This document shows, piece after piece, positions 1-13,399 of a stretch of 64,000 bases of DNA (position 1 is the first letter of the stretch; every line of letters begins with the position of its first letter). Below the pieces are notes generated by a model. It was not told the DNA's origin. It saw only the letters and a program-made list of their open reading frames with translations, and did not search any database. Both the position numbers and the translations under genes were made by a program. Source of the DNA: Gammaproteobacteria bacterium (GTDB lineage: Bacteria; Pseudomonadota; Gammaproteobacteria; Steroidobacterales; Steroidobacteraceae); contig DAHXNV010000002.1 in NCBI GenBank assembly GCA_027365225.1, positions 1-64,000 on the forward strand, written 5' to 3'.

Positions 1-1506
1 GAGCCGGAGCGCATTGATCTGCCCGGGGCGGACCAATGCGACCTCAGGCAGGGCGTCCATCAACGCCTCGCTCCCCTTGGCGGCCGCCGCCCGTCGCAGG
101 TCGGCAACCGTTACCGCGCGGTCTGCAAAAACCGCGACCCAAGCCGCCAGCAGCACCCGCAGCGCCTGGCGCTCCGTATCGCCCTCCTCGAGCGCGCGCT
201 GTGTCTCGATCGGATCCGCACAGCCGAGCCAAAGGAGCGGATACCGCACCAGATGATCCCACTCGTGAAACCGGGACGGCCGCACCGGTAGCGCCGGTGC
301 GCCGGCGGCGAGATACGCCAATGGGATTGTCAGTGCCGCTTGGACGAGTTGCGCCCGGTGCGCTGTGATGTACGCCTCGATTCGCCGTCGATACGCCCGC
401 TCCTGCGGCCGCTCGTCCGGAGGATCAAGCGTGCACTGAACGGCCCGTGTCGACATGTCCCCCACCAGGCTCAGATGATTGCCCGTGATCACCCAGGTCA
501 CGGCTGTGGAGACACGCGCCGTTTGACTCGAACGGATGATCCGATCCTGGTACGCCCCGGACGTGGTGGCGACGCACAGCGCCGGGCTATCCACCGGCTT
601 TACGGCATTATCGAAGCACACCACCTGATCGCCCGCCACGAGCAGGCTCAACAGCTGACGCGCGATCTCGGCATTGTCGGTGCCGAGCGGCACCACCGCC
701 GCCTCGTGCCCCGTCAGAATCCGCGAGAGGATGTGCGCAAGGGTCGTCTTGCCACTGCCCGCCTTCTCCGCCGTGACGGCCAGAATCGGCGCGATGTCGA
801 GCGCGCGCCGGATGATGGCGGTAATGATGGCCGCGCGCATCACGCTCGCAGACGGTGATCGCGGACCACCGCGGAACGCACACTCGGACAACAGCTCATC
901 GAGCGTGAGCAGCGCCGCAGCCGCCTCCTGCACGCTCGACGTGGGGTTGATTGCCGGATACTCGACCCCACCGAAGTCCACGAACAAGCCGCTCTGGGCA
1001 TCGTATCCCTCGCGCTCGAGCAGCGATCCATCTGCGCGCAGCGTCGGCGCGGTGGTGATCCCGCGCAACGCCGGCAGGCGCCACGAACCGGACAACGCGA
1101 GCAGCGAGCGTACGACGGTCATCGGCGGGTCGATGATCCTCTCATCCTCATCATCGGGCACCGCCCAGCGCGCGACGCGCGAGAGCTCATAGAAGAGCCA
1201 GTCCGGCGTCACCGGCGTGATGATCAGACCCCCGGCCGGCCGCCGTACACCGCGCATCGTCGTGTCGGCGTCGAGTCTGGCGATCCGCACCAGTTGTCCC
1301 GCCCGCTGATACACTGCACTCTGCGCGCTGAGCAGCGCCGATTCGGCTTGTGCAATCAGCCTCGGTATCGCACCGGCGGTGACCAGGATGGTTTCCGAGT
1401 CTGAAACGGGAAATGGAAAGATGGTTTCGGCTCGGCGAGCCTCAGACTCGCCACCCTCACCGCGGTCCGGGACACCACCCCCGGCCGCGGTCTCCTCGAC
1501 ACTCAT
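1..1506 (-). CDS. Phage/plasmid replication-type P-loop ATPase (3' end beyond window)
   Basis: This open frame starts at ATG 1506 and runs off the left edge (502 codons visible), so the C-terminus is missing. A Walker A motif, EKAGSGKTTL, has its lysine near residue 253. It is followed about 100 residues later by TWVITGNHLSLVGDMSTR, which resembles the sensor/arginine-finger region of phage D5-like or P4-alpha-like helicases. The first ~200 residues match no primase motif I recognise. The ATG overlaps the TGA of the AlpA-like gene, so the two are probably translationally coupled. A role as element replication helicase is inferred from the P-loop and context. A terminase-like or other ATPase is less likely. 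Confidence 0.75.
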   Translation of the reverse strand, partial: MSVEETAAGGGVPDRGEGGESEARRAETIFPFPVSDSETILVTAGAIPRLIAQAESALLSAQSAVYQRAGQLVRIARLDADTTMRGVRRPAGGLIITPVTPDWLFYELSRVARWAVPDDEDERIIDPPMTVVRSLLALSGSWRLPALRGITTAPTLRADGSLLEREGYDAQSGLFVDFGGVEYPAINPTSSVQEAAAALLTLDELLSECAFRGGPRSPSASVMRAAIITAIIRRALDIAPILAVTAEKAGSGKTTLAHILSRILTGHEAAVVPLGTDNAEIARQLLSLLVAGDQVVCFDNAVKPVDSPALCVATTSGAYQDRIIRSSQTARVSTAVTWVITGNHLSLVGDMSTRAVQCTLDPPDERPQERAYRRRIEAYITAHRAQLVQAALTIPLAYLAAGAPALPVRPSRFHEWDHLVRYPLLWLGCADPIETQRALEEGDTERQALRVLLAAWVAVFADRAVTVADLRRAAAAKGSEALMDALPEVALVRPGQINALRL

Positions 1507-1703
1507 TGCCCCTCCCGCTCAGCGAGCCAGCGCTCGAGCGTGGAGCGGCGAATGCCGCTCGCCCGCGATCCGAGCTTCAGCAGCGGCGGGAATTTGCCCT
1601 GGCGAATGAGGCGATGGATCTGTGCACGGCTGACACCCACGATGGACGGCAGCGCGTGCGTGCGAATCACCGGATCGACCGGTGTGTGAATATGTTCCGA
1701 CAT
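1503..1703 (-). CDS. AlpA family DNA-binding regulator/excisionase
   Basis: This 66-residue protein is almost entirely one winged-helix/HTH unit. It has VGVSRAQIHRLIRQGKFPP, then a basic tail with the RRSTLERWLAERE signature typical of AlpA/MerR-like excisionases. Family members regulate integrase expression or act as recombination directionality factors for P4-like and ICE elements. It is the usual partner of a P4-type integrase, which lies ~600 bases away. Its TGA overlaps the ATG of the downstream ATPase (ATGA). The start at 1703 is supported by AGG about 8 bases upstream. Confidence 0.85.
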   Translation of the reverse strand: MSEHIHTPVDPVIRTHALPSIVGVSRAQIHRLIRQGKFPPLLKLGSRASGIRRSTLERWLAEREGQ

Positions 1704-1789
1704 GGAAATACCTGCGCATCATGCAGATGGGCCGGTGTTTCACGGCCCGCAGGCTAGGCGCGACGCGCGCGCCTAGCGTCCCGCGCGTC

Positions 1790-2287
1790 CTATGCGCAGG
1801 CCCGCAGGGAGCGGGTGGTCGGGCGAGGCAGGAGTGTGATGATGGGGGCACCGCGACGCAGGCGGGTCACCGCCGCACGACGGCAATTCTGACGTTCGGC
1901 TCTCACGTGCAGAAGCGCGGCGAACAGTGACACGATGCGAGCAGCGATCCGCAAAGACCCCTTGATCCGACCCCGTCGCATCGCCCGCTGTACATCTTGC
2001 ACCCACCGCTCGCACCGCAGCGTGAGCCGCCATGCACTGCGAGCGCCGAGCGTGAACCGCTCAATACTCAGAACAGCGACGATGCCAGCGGCCGTGACCA
2101 TGCCGACCACGGGCACAGAAGCGGCTTGCACGCCCGCCGTAATCGCTGCCACCGCCATCAAAGCGAGTAACGCCGCCCAGCGTCCAGAGTTCCCCTTCAT
2201 GTTCTGGACAAGCGCGGCCCACCCGTCCCTTCCAGTCCAGCGACGCGGGTGCAGCGCGGTCTCATAGTGGTGCGGCATGAAGCGCAT
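1790..2287 (-). CDS. Hypothetical membrane protein of the element
   Basis: This is a 165-residue open frame between the integrase and alpA. Residues ~37-75 form two adjacent hydrophobic stretches (WAALLALMAVAAITAG, then VVGMVTAAGIVAVLSI), probably a membrane hairpin. The rest is rich in Arg and ends in a basic, low-complexity tail. I recognise no family. No clear ribosome binding site precedes the ATG at 2287, and a shorter form could start at the Met near 2200. It is in the same orientation as its neighbours and occupies a gap that would otherwise be empty, so it is probably real, but coding is not proven. Confidence 0.45.
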   Translation of the reverse strand: MRFMPHHYETALHPRRWTGRDGWAALVQNMKGNSGRWAALLALMAVAAITAGVQAASVPVVGMVTAAGIVAVLSIERFTLGARSAWRLTLRCERWVQDVQRAMRRGRIKGSLRIAARIVSLFAALLHVRAERQNCRRAAVTRLRRGAPIITLLPRPTTRSLRACA

Positions 2288-2299
2288 GAGAGATCTGTA

Positions 2300-3607
2300 T
2301 CACGCAGCGTCGCGCGATGCAACCGCACCTGTCCGAAGCGTATCCAACCGGTCCGCCCACCATTGCAGCATCTCGCGTCGCTCCTGCAGGCGCGTCGCGC
2401 GGTTGTAGATACCGCGGACCGTCGAATCAATGTGTGCCAACTGCAACTCGATCAAATCCGGCGCAAAACCCTGCTCGTTCAGCTGCGTGCTCGCCATGGC
2501 TCTGAAGCCGTGCGGCACGATGCGATCCGGCCCGTAGCCCAAGCGCCTGAGCGCCTGCCCGAGTGTTGCGTCTGAGATCGGCTTGCCCGCAACCAATCCG
2601 GGAAACAGCAAGCCGTTGGGATTGCCGCCTGTGATTGCTTGCAAATCTGTGAGCAACGTCACAATCTGCCGCGACAGCGGCACGAGGTGCTCGCCGGGGT
2701 TCTTGCGGCGCATCTTCATGCGCTCCCCAGGAATGCGCCATAGAGGCCCCGCGGCGGTCACGGACCGCTCCGTGGACACACTTCCCTGCGATTCGCGCGC
2801 CCCCGCATCGACGCAACCATTGAGATCAAACTCACCCCACCGGGCATTGCGCAGCTCCCCGGGGCGCGTGAACACGAGCGGCAGGATCTTCAGCGCATAC
2901 TCCGTGGACGGATCGCCGCTGTAGGCATCGATGGCCCGCATCAGCTCGCCGATCTCCTCGGGCTTGGTCAGCGTTGCGTACTTCTCGGCATGCACCGGCG
3001 CGAGCAATCCGCGAAGGTCTGCCGCCACGTCCCGCTCGCAGACCCCGCGCACGACGCCGAAGCGCAGCACGCGCCCGATCTGCGCACGCACCCGATGCGC
3101 CGTATCACCCCGACCACTCGCCTCGATCGCAAGGAGCACCGGCCGGATGTCGGCGGGCAGGAGGCTCGAGGCGGCAAGGCTCCCGAGCGCCGGCAGCCAG
3201 TGCGCCAAGATCTGGCGTTCACGGCGCGCCGTGCGCGGCTCCCAGGGCTGCTTGTCGGCCCACTCCTCGGCCAACGCACGGAGCGGGCTCGCCTGAGCGC
3301 CCCGGCCCCGACGCCGATCGCCCATCGGGTCGCGGCCCGTCTTGAGCTGCGCGCGGGCTTCGGCGGCGAGCTCGCGGGCACGCTCGAGCCCCACCTCGTC
3401 CGCAAGACACCCGTACCGACCCAGGGCCAGCACCTGCTGCACGCGCTTCCCGTCACGCGAGCGCACGGCGCGATATTGCAGCCGCCAGAGCTTGCTGCCG
3501 GCGGGCATGACCTCGAGGTACAACCCCCGGCCGTCGAAGCGCTTATACGACTTCGGCGCGGGCTTGAGCGCGCGGATCGCACGATCGGTCAACTTCTCGG
3601 CGGGCAC
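2300..3607 (-). CDS. int: P4-type tyrosine site-specific integrase
   Basis: This 435-residue recombinase would integrate and excise the element at tRNA-Ser. The N-terminus (LTDRAIRALKPAPKSYKRFDGRGLYLEV, described here only by position 6-33) is the DUF4102 arm-binding domain typical of P4-like integrases. A SAM-like core-binding domain follows. The catalytic domain shows Arg248 (TRPGEL), His366 and Arg369 (PHGFR), His392 and nucleophile Tyr401, so all catalytic residues are present. About 22 extra residues (roughly 264-287) lie between the GEFDLNG strand and the LWRIPGERMKMR strand, where relatives are usually short. The gene reads away from the tRNA. Confidence 0.95.
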   Translation of the reverse strand: MPAEKLTDRAIRALKPAPKSYKRFDGRGLYLEVMPAGSKLWRLQYRAVRSRDGKRVQQVLALGRYGCLADEVGLERARELAAEARAQLKTGRDPMGDRRRGRGAQASPLRALAEEWADKQPWEPRTARRERQILAHWLPALGSLAASSLLPADIRPVLLAIEASGRGDTAHRVRAQIGRVLRFGVVRGVCERDVAADLRGLLAPVHAEKYATLTKPEEIGELMRAIDAYSGDPSTEYALKILPLVFTRPGELRNARWGEFDLNGCVDAGARESQGSVSTERSVTAAGPLWRIPGERMKMRRKNPGEHLVPLSRQIVTLLTDLQAITGGNPNGLLFPGLVAGKPISDATLGQALRRLGYGPDRIVPHGFRAMASTQLNEQGFAPDLIELQLAHIDSTVRGIYNRATRLQERREMLQWWADRLDTLRTGAVASRDAA

Positions 3608-3652
3608 TGGCGGGGGCTCCTGCGGGGCCGTTGCGGGGTTCCGATGGGCAGG

Positions 3653-3780
3653 CCCTGCATACCGTCACAGGGCGCTGCCGCCACCGCCGATCATACCGTC
3701 AGGAGGAGGGATTCACCAATAGCGCAGGATGTCGCGCAGTGTCGCAGGAGGTTCACAAGCGCTTGTTTTTACTCGATTTC
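3653..3780. repeat. Short direct repeats and palindrome between int and tRNA-Ser
   Basis: This non-coding stretch lies between the integrase start and the tRNA. CATACCGTCA occurs twice (3658-3667 and 3692-3701, 34 bases apart). A degenerate ~10-base unit (CGCAGGATGT, CGCGCAGTGT, CGCAGGAGGT) is tandemly repeated over 3723-3752. A perfect 12-bp palindrome, ACAAGCGCTTGT, lies at 3755-3766. Repeats here are plausible integrase arm-type or excisionase sites, or operators controlling int. Only the repeats are observed; function is inferred from position. Confidence 0.5.
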
Positions 3781-3811
3781 ACTTCAGCACGCGACACCCG
3801 GAAACACTGAA

Positions 3812-3902
<91 letters not shown>

Positions 3903-4095
3903 CAGCCCATGAGGATACCGAATTTCGGGCGGCTCCCGCCGCGCCGATTCACCCGCTCATCGCCTCCGTGCTGGCTGCAGCGCTCAAATCCAGCCGCGAC
4001 GGACTGTGCGCCCCGTTGAGGGGCGAAAGCCCCGCCCCCCCGTCCCCCGCGCCGGCGAAGGCGCCAGACGCGCTCGCGCGCCCCGGAGCCGCAGT

Positions 4096-5526
4096 TCAAC
4101 CGGATTCGGGCCTGCCCTCGCCCTCCGCGTCGCCGTCGGCTGATGCGCGCGGCATGCCAGGATTGGCGCGCTCCCGGGCGGCGCGTCCGCGGCGGCGCGC
4201 GCGAACCACCAGATAGATCAGCGTCACCACCGCGACGGAGATCACGCTCACGTGCAGATCCTCGCCGAGACCCGGCGTGAACTGCATGGCGATCAGGATG
4301 GCCAGCATCGACCCGATCGCCAGATAGCTCGACCACGGGAACAGCCACAGCGTCACCGGCGGGCGCGGCTCCCCGGCGCGCTCGCGGGCGCGGCGGATAC
4401 GCCAGTGCGCCAGCGCGATCATGCCGTACACGAACACCATGAGTGCGCCCGAGGCATCCACGAGGAAGGCGAATACGCCCTGTGGCGCCTGGATCGCCGC
4501 CAGAATCCCGGCAACGCCGGCGGCGCTGCACAGCAGCACCGAGCGCACCGGCACGCGCCGCGCGTTGAGCTTGATCAGTCCCTGGGGCGCATCGCCCCGC
4601 TCGGCCAACACGAACAGCACACGCGAACAGACGTAGAAGGCCGAATTCAGGCACGAGAGCACGGCGGTGAGGATGATCGCGTCCATCGCGAGGCCGGCCC
4701 ATGCGAAATGCATCCGCTCGAGCGCGAGGGTGAAGGGCGACTGGCCGATCTCGATGTTTGTCCACGGAACCACCGCCACGATGAAAAACACCGAGCCCAC
4801 GTAGAACAGCAGGATGCGCACGATGATCGAGGTGCTCATGCGGGCGATCGCGCGCGACCCGGAGGCCGACTCGACCGCGGCGATGGTGACTATTTCCGCG
4901 CCGGTGAGCGAGAAGAACACCGTCACCGCGCCAGCCAATACCGACACGGCGCCGAAGGGCGCGAAACCGCCGTAGGCGGAGAGATTGTGGAAGGTCGGTC
5001 CGTGCGGGGAGGTCAAACCGAACGCGTAGGCTCCCGCGAGCGCGATGAACACGATGATGGCCGCCACTTTGATCGAAGCGAACCAGAACTCGAATTCCCC
5101 GTAGGAGCGCGCCGACATCAGATTCACACCGGTCATCAGCGCCATCAGGGCGCAGCCGAGCACGCCCGTCGGCACCTGAGCGAACCAGGTGTGCAGGATG
5201 TTCGCGCCGGCAATCGCCTCGGCCGGCACCACGATGATCCAGAAATACCAGTAGAGCCATCCGGCGATGAACCCTGCCCAGGGTCCGAGCCCCTCGCGCG
5301 CAAACTCGGTGAACGAGCGCACGTTGGGCATGGCGAGGGACATCTCCCCGAGCATGCGCATCACCAACAGCACGAGCGTACCGGTGATCACATAGCTCAG
5401 CACGATGGCCGGCCCGACGGCCGCGATCGAGGCGCTGCTGCCGACGAACAGACCCGCGCCGATGATCCCGCCGATCGAGATCATCTCCAGATGGCGCGGC
5501 TTGAGCGATCTGCTGAGCTCGGGCAT
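4096..5526 (-). CDS. Amino-acid permease, APC superfamily (AAT/GABA-permease type)
   Basis: This 476-residue inner-membrane transporter probably imports an amino acid or GABA with protons. The N-terminus carries ISIGGIIGAGLFVGSSASI in TM1, the hallmark substrate-binding unwound helix of the amino-acid transporter family. GWLYWYFWIIVVPAEAIAGA corresponds to TM3, and about 12 hydrophobic segments follow. The tail after ~450 is hydrophilic. Length fits GabP/CycA/AnsP relatives, but the substrate cannot be assigned from sequence alone. It lies 27 bases downstream of serS on the same strand, with no terminator between, so it may be read through from the serS operon. Confidence 0.9.
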   Translation of the reverse strand: MPELSRSLKPRHLEMISIGGIIGAGLFVGSSASIAAVGPAIVLSYVITGTLVLLVMRMLGEMSLAMPNVRSFTEFAREGLGPWAGFIAGWLYWYFWIIVVPAEAIAGANILHTWFAQVPTGVLGCALMALMTGVNLMSARSYGEFEFWFASIKVAAIIVFIALAGAYAFGLTSPHGPTFHNLSAYGGFAPFGAVSVLAGAVTVFFSLTGAEIVTIAAVESASGSRAIARMSTSIIVRILLFYVGSVFFIVAVVPWTNIEIGQSPFTLALERMHFAWAGLAMDAIILTAVLSCLNSAFYVCSRVLFVLAERGDAPQGLIKLNARRVPVRSVLLCSAAGVAGILAAIQAPQGVFAFLVDASGALMVFVYGMIALAHWRIRRARERAGEPRPPVTLWLFPWSSYLAIGSMLAILIAMQFTPGLGEDLHVSVISVAVVTLIYLVVRARRRGRAARERANPGMPRASADGDAEGEGRPESG

Positions 5527-5553
5527 CGACCCCCCCCCAATCCGGCCGGCGGC

Positions 5554-8143
<2,590 letters not shown>

Positions 8144-8147
<4 letters not shown>

Positions 8148-8821
8148 TGCAGCGGGTGGCCGATCACGTCAACGCCCGGCGGCGGCGTGAATCTCAGCGC
8201 CGCGGCCGGCACGGGCCCGTTGATCCGGATGTGCTGGAAGGTGACGGTGGCCACCTGGCCGAGCGTATCCTCCAGAATCATCTTCTTCAGCGTGCCGCGC
8301 TCGAACCCGAACAGCGCGCTGCGAAAGTCCGCCCCGCTGCGCTGGCGCGGCGCCACGTACACCCATTGCAGGCCCTCGCGCCGGCCCGCCGGCCGCTCGT
8401 GGAACGCCTTGCGCACATCGACGGTACCCGACAGCAACATCGCCGGCGTCGCCGACAGCGCCGCGCTCAGCGGCTGCACGGTCACCTGCTGCAGATCACG
8501 GTCGTAGAACCACAGGTTGCGCCCGTCGGCAACCATCAGCTGCCCCCCGCCGCGCGCATGCGCCGGATGGATGCTCCAGCGGAACTTGCCGGGACGCTGC
8601 ACGATCAGCGTGCCGACCGAGTGCGACAGCACGCCGCCGTGGGCATCGACCAGCGTTTGCCGGAACCTCGTGCGCAGCGTATGCAGATGCGCCAGAAAGC
8701 GATCGAGCGGCGTCGGGGCGGTGAGCGCCTTCACCGGCGGCGCGGCCCGCGCCGCGAGCCCCGGCGCCGGGGCGAGAACCAGGGCCGCGGCCAGTACCCA
8801 CGGTGTCGATAGGTTGCGCAT
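8144..8821 (-). CDS. lolA: Outer-membrane lipoprotein carrier protein LolA
   Basis: This periplasmic chaperone carries lipoproteins from the LolCDE transporter (encoded at 44613-47854) to the outer membrane. It is 225 residues long with a signal peptide (hydrophobic VLAAALVLAPAP core, likely cleaved after the Ala-rich segment near residue 25). The mature part shows LolA motifs: LARFLAHLHTLRTRFRQT-like helix, PGKFRWSIHPAH, LWFYDRDLQQVTVQPL and the central KKMILEDTLGQ strand. ATG 8821 is 6 bases beyond the ftsK stop, so it is probably co-transcribed with ftsK, rarA and serS. Confidence 0.96.
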
Positions 8822-8827
8822 CGGATT

Positions 8828-11164
8828 TCAGTCCTCCGGCCGCGCCGGCACCAGCACCTCGCGCGCGCCATTCGCTTGCAGCGGGCCGACCAGACCCGCC
8901 GCTTCCATCGCCTCGAGCAGCCGCGCCGCTCGGTTATAGCCGATCTTCAACCGCCGCTGCACGTACGAGATGGACGGCTTGCGCTCGGTGGTCACGATCC
9001 GCACCGCCTCGTCATAGAGCGCATCCTGCTCCGCATCGGGGCTCATCCCGCCCTCGCCCTCCTCCCCCGCCAGACCCGGAATCGGCGTCTGCGGGCCGGT
9101 GAGAACCTCATCGATATAGTTCGGCGGCGCGGCTTTCTTCAAGGCTTCGGCCACCCGATGCACTTCCTGGTCCGAGACGAACGCGCCGTGCACGCGGGTC
9201 GGCACCGAGGTACCCGAGGGCAGATACAGCATGTCGCCGTGCCCGAGCAGCGTCTCGGCCCCCATCTGATCGAGAATGGTGCGCGAGTCGACCTTGGCGG
9301 ACACCTGGAAGGCGATGCGGCAGGGAATGTTGGCCTTGATCAGGCCGGTGATGACATCCACCGAGGGCCGCTGGGTCGCCAGGATCAGGTGGATTCCCGA
9401 AGCGCGCGCCTTCTGCGCCAGACGGGTGATGAGCTCCTCGACCTTCTTGCCGACGATCATCATCAGATCGGCGAGCTCGTCGATCACCACCACCAGATAC
9501 GGCAGCGCCGTCAAGTGTGGGATCTGACTCTGATCCACGCTCGGGTCGTTGGCCGCGCGCGCGAGCAGCACCGGATCGAGGATCGGCTTGCCGGCCTCGA
9601 TCGAGTCCCGGACGCGGCGGTTGAAGCCGGCGATGTTGCGTACCCCGAGGGCGGCCATCAGCTGATAGCGCCGTTCCATCTCCGCGACACACCAGCGCAG
9701 GGTATTGGCCGCCTGCTTCATGTCGGTGACCACCGGCGCGAGCAAATGCGGGATGCCCTCGTACACGGACAGCTCGAGCATCTTCGGGTCGATCATGATC
9801 AGGCGGACGTGCTCGGCGGTCGACTTGTACAGCAGCGAGAGCACCATGGCGTTGATCGCCACCGATTTGCCCGAGCCGGTCGTGCCGGCGATCAGCAGAT
9901 GGGGCATGCGCGCAAGGTCGGCGACCACCGGCGAGCCGCCGATGTCCTTGCCCAGAGCGAGCGCCAGCGGCGAGTGCATCTCATCGTAGGCCTTCGAGCG
10001 GATGATCTCCCCGAGCGTGACCGTCTCGTATTTTTCATTGGCGATCTCGAGCCCCATCACGTTCTTGCCCGGAATCACCTCCACCACGCGCACGCTCATC
10101 ACCGCCAGCGAGCGCGCCAGATCTTTCGCGAGACTGGTGATCTGGCTCGCCTTGACCCCCGGGGCGGGCCTGAGCTCGAAGCAGGTGACCACGGGGCCCG
10201 GCTGCACCGCGACCACCTCGGCCTCGATCCCGAAATCCTTCAGCTTCACCTCCACCACTCGCGACAGGCCGTCCAGCGCCTCGCTCGAGTACAGCGGCTC
10301 GCGCCGCGGCGGATCATCGAGCAACGACAGCGGCGGCAGCTCCCCGGCCTTGGGCGGATCGAACAGCGTCACCTGCCGTTCCTTCTCGACACGCTCGCTC
10401 GGCTCCACCTGCAGCGTCGGCACCGTGATGCGCGGCGGAACGCGCGCGGCGGTGCGGCGCGTCTCGCCCGCCACCGCTTCCTTGCGCGCCTGACGGCGCT
10501 CCCGACCGACCGCCCGATCGTGCGCCGCGGCGCGCCGCGCCCGCAGCCAGCCGACCATCGCCCACGCCCCCGTCCCGAGCCGGTCCATCACCCGGAACCA
10601 GGACACCCCGAAGCCGAGCGACAGGCCGGCCATCCAGGCCACCAGCATCACCAGTGTCGCGCCAAGATAGCCCAACCCGTCGCGCAGGCCGTTGCCCGCG
10701 AACTGGCCGAGCAATCCACCAGCCCCCTCGTGCAACGCGCCCGGCCCCCAGTTGAGCGCCGCGAGCGCACAGGTGGAGATCATCAACAGCGCGAGACCCC
10801 CGCCGCGCACCAGGCGCGTGGCCCGCCCGATCGGCACCTCGCGCGCGCTGCGGTGAATGCGCCACGCCGAGAAGCCGAGTATGAGCGGCACCCAGTAGGC
10901 GCCGCGGCCGAACAGACCGAACAGCGCATCGGCGAGCCAGGCGCCCACCGGACCGATGCGGTTGTGCACGCTCGATTGGACGCCACGATAGAAGAAAAAG
11001 CCCGGGTCCGCGGGGCTGTACGTGGCGAGCGCGATGAGCACCACGAGCGCGGCCGCGGCGACGGCAATGACCGCGCTCTCACGCAGAGCGCCGGTGAGCG
11101 CGGCGCTGAAACGGGACGTTGGACGCGAGAGTGCCTGGGGATCGGCCAATGGGTACGGCTCCAC
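8828..11164 (-). CDS. ftsK: DNA translocase FtsK
   Basis: This 778-residue septal DNA pump resolves chromosome dimers at division. The N-terminal ~200 residues contain four hydrophobic segments (e.g. [20 protein letters not shown]). A short Arg/Pro-rich linker leads to the RecA-like motor with Walker [15 protein letters not shown] and Walker [15 protein letters not shown]. The C-terminal ~65 residues are the winged-helix gamma domain that reads KOPS sites ([21 protein letters not shown]). The linker is short compared with E. coli FtsK. The start is GTG 11164. It is divergent from trxB and is first in the ftsK-lolA-rarA-serS run. Confidence 0.97.
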   Translation of the reverse strand: MEPYPLADPQALSRPTSRFSAALTGALRESAVIAVAAAALVVLIALATYSPADPGFFFYRGVQSSVHNRIGPVGAWLADALFGLFGRGAYWVPLILGFSAWRIHRSAREVPIGRATRLVRGGGLALLMISTCALAALNWGPGALHEGAGGLLGQFAGNGLRDGLGYLGATLVMLVAWMAGLSLGFGVSWFRVMDRLGTGAWAMVGWLRARRAAAHDRAVGRERRQARKEAVAGETRRTAARVPPRITVPTLQVEPSERVEKERQVTLFDPPKAGELPPLSLLDDPPRREPLYSSEALDGLSRVVEVKLKDFGIEAEVVAVQPGPVVTCFELRPAPGVKASQITSLAKDLARSLAVMSVRVVEVIPGKNVMGLEIANEKYETVTLGEIIRSKAYDEMHSPLALALGKDIGGSPVVADLARMPHLLIAGTTGSGKSVAINAMVLSLLYKSTAEHVRLIMIDPKMLELSVYEGIPHLLAPVVTDMKQAANTLRWCVAEMERRYQLMAALGVRNIAGFNRRVRDSIEAGKPILDPVLLARAANDPSVDQSQIPHLTALPYLVVVIDELADLMMIVGKKVEELITRLAQKARASGIHLILATQRPSVDVITGLIKANIPCRIAFQVSAKVDSRTILDQMGAETLLGHGDMLYLPSGTSVPTRVHGAFVSDQEVHRVAEALKKAAPPNYIDEVLTGPQTPIPGLAGEEGEGGMSPDAEQDALYDEAVRIVTTERKPSISYVQRRLKIGYNRAARLLEAMEAAGLVGPLQANGAREVLVPARPED

Positions 11165-11224
11165 AATCCGGTAGAGAACGATAAACTCATTCTAGCGCAG
11201 TACCCCTGCGTCGAGCCTTGGTAG

Positions 11225-12250
<1,026 letters not shown>

Positions 12251-12259
12251 CGCACCGGA

Positions 12260-13399
12260 ATGAAGCTCGCCGTCCACTCGAGCATCGATCAGATCGATCC
12301 GCAGCAGTGGAACATGCTCGCCGGGGCGGCTCATCCGTTCATGCGGCATGAATTCCTCGCGGCGCTCGAGCACACCCGCTGCGTGGGAGCCGAGCGCGGC
12401 TGGCAGCCCTGCCCCATCACCCTCAGCGATGCTCATGGGCTCGCCGCCGCCGCCGCGGTGTTCCTGAAAGACAACTCCTTCGGCGAGTTCGTGTTCGATT
12501 TCGCGTGGGCCGAGGCCTATGCGCGTCACGGACTCGAGTACTACCCCAAGCTCACCCTGGCGGTGCCGTTCACGCCCGCCACCGGCCCGCGCCTGCTGGT
12601 GCGCGGCGACCTGCAGCGGCGCACGCTCGCGGCGCGGCTGCTCGCGGCACTGGGCGATCTGGCGCGCGAGCACGGGTGCTCCTCGGCGCACGCGCTGTTT
12701 CTGGATGAGCAGGACCGCGCGGCGTGCGCCGCCTCGGGCTGGCTGCTGCGGCGCGATTGTCAGTTCCACTGGCACAATCGGGGCTACCAGAGCTTCGAGC
12801 AGTACCTGGCGACCTTCACGGCCGAGAAGCGCAAGAAGGCGCGCCGCGAGCGCCGGCGCGTCGCCGAGGCGGGCATCCGCTTCCGCACCTACCTCGGCCC
12901 CGAGCTCGATCCGGCGCTGCTCGATCGCGTCTACGCCTTCCTCCGCGAGACCTTTCTGCGCCACGGACACGAGCCGTACCTCACGCGCCGGTTCTTCGCC
13001 GAGATCGTCCGTACGCTCGGGGACGCCCTGATGGTGAAAGTCGCGCTGCACCAGGAGCGGCCGGTCGCCGCGGCGGTGTTCTTCTGGTCGGCCGAAACGC
13101 TCTGGGGCCGCTACTGGGGATCCGAGGGCGCATACCACAGCCTGCATTTCGAGACCTGTTATCACCAGGGGATCGAGTTCTGCATCGAGCGGGGCATTGC
13201 CCGCTTCGAGCCCGGGACCCAGGGGGAGCACAAGATCAGCCGCGGCTTCGAGCCGTCTCTGACCTGGTCGGCGCACCACATCGTCGAGCCGCGCCTGCGC
13301 ACCGCGATCGCCCACTTCCTCGAGCACGAAGCGGACTGGGTCGAAGCGTATGCCGGGGAGGTCCGCCGGCACGTGCCCTACCGCAAGGCGCCCCCATGA
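12260..13399 (+). CDS. COG3146-type GNAT-fold protein (DUF482)
   Basis: This 379-residue protein belongs to the family often labelled 'peptidogalycan biosynthesis protein', with a double FemX/GNAT-like fold. Conserved blocks seen are [13 protein letters not shown] near residue 26, the [20 protein letters not shown] region, the [18 protein letters not shown] segment and the C-terminal [16 protein letters not shown]. No experimental function is firmly established for the family; an amino-acyl or acyl transferase role is inferred from the fold. Its TGA overlaps the ATG of aat (ATGA), suggesting coupled expression with the N-end-rule transferase. Confidence 0.85.
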   Translation: MKLAVHSSIDQIDPQQWNMLAGAAHPFMRHEFLAALEHTRCVGAERGWQPCPITLSDAHGLAAAAAVFLKDNSFGEFVFDFAWAEAYARHGLEYYPKLTLAVPFTPATGPRLLVRGDLQRRTLAARLLAALGDLAREHGCSSAHALFLDEQDRAACAASGWLLRRDCQFHWHNRGYQSFEQYLATFTAEKRKKARRERRRVAEAGIRFRTYLGPELDPALLDRVYAFLRETFLRHGHEPYLTRRFFAEIVRTLGDALMVKVALHQERPVAAAVFFWSAETLWGRYWGSEGAYHSLHFETCYHQGIEFCIERGIARFEPGTQGEHKISRGFEPSLTWSAHHIVEPRLRTAIAHFLEHEADWVEAYAGEVRRHVPYRKAPP

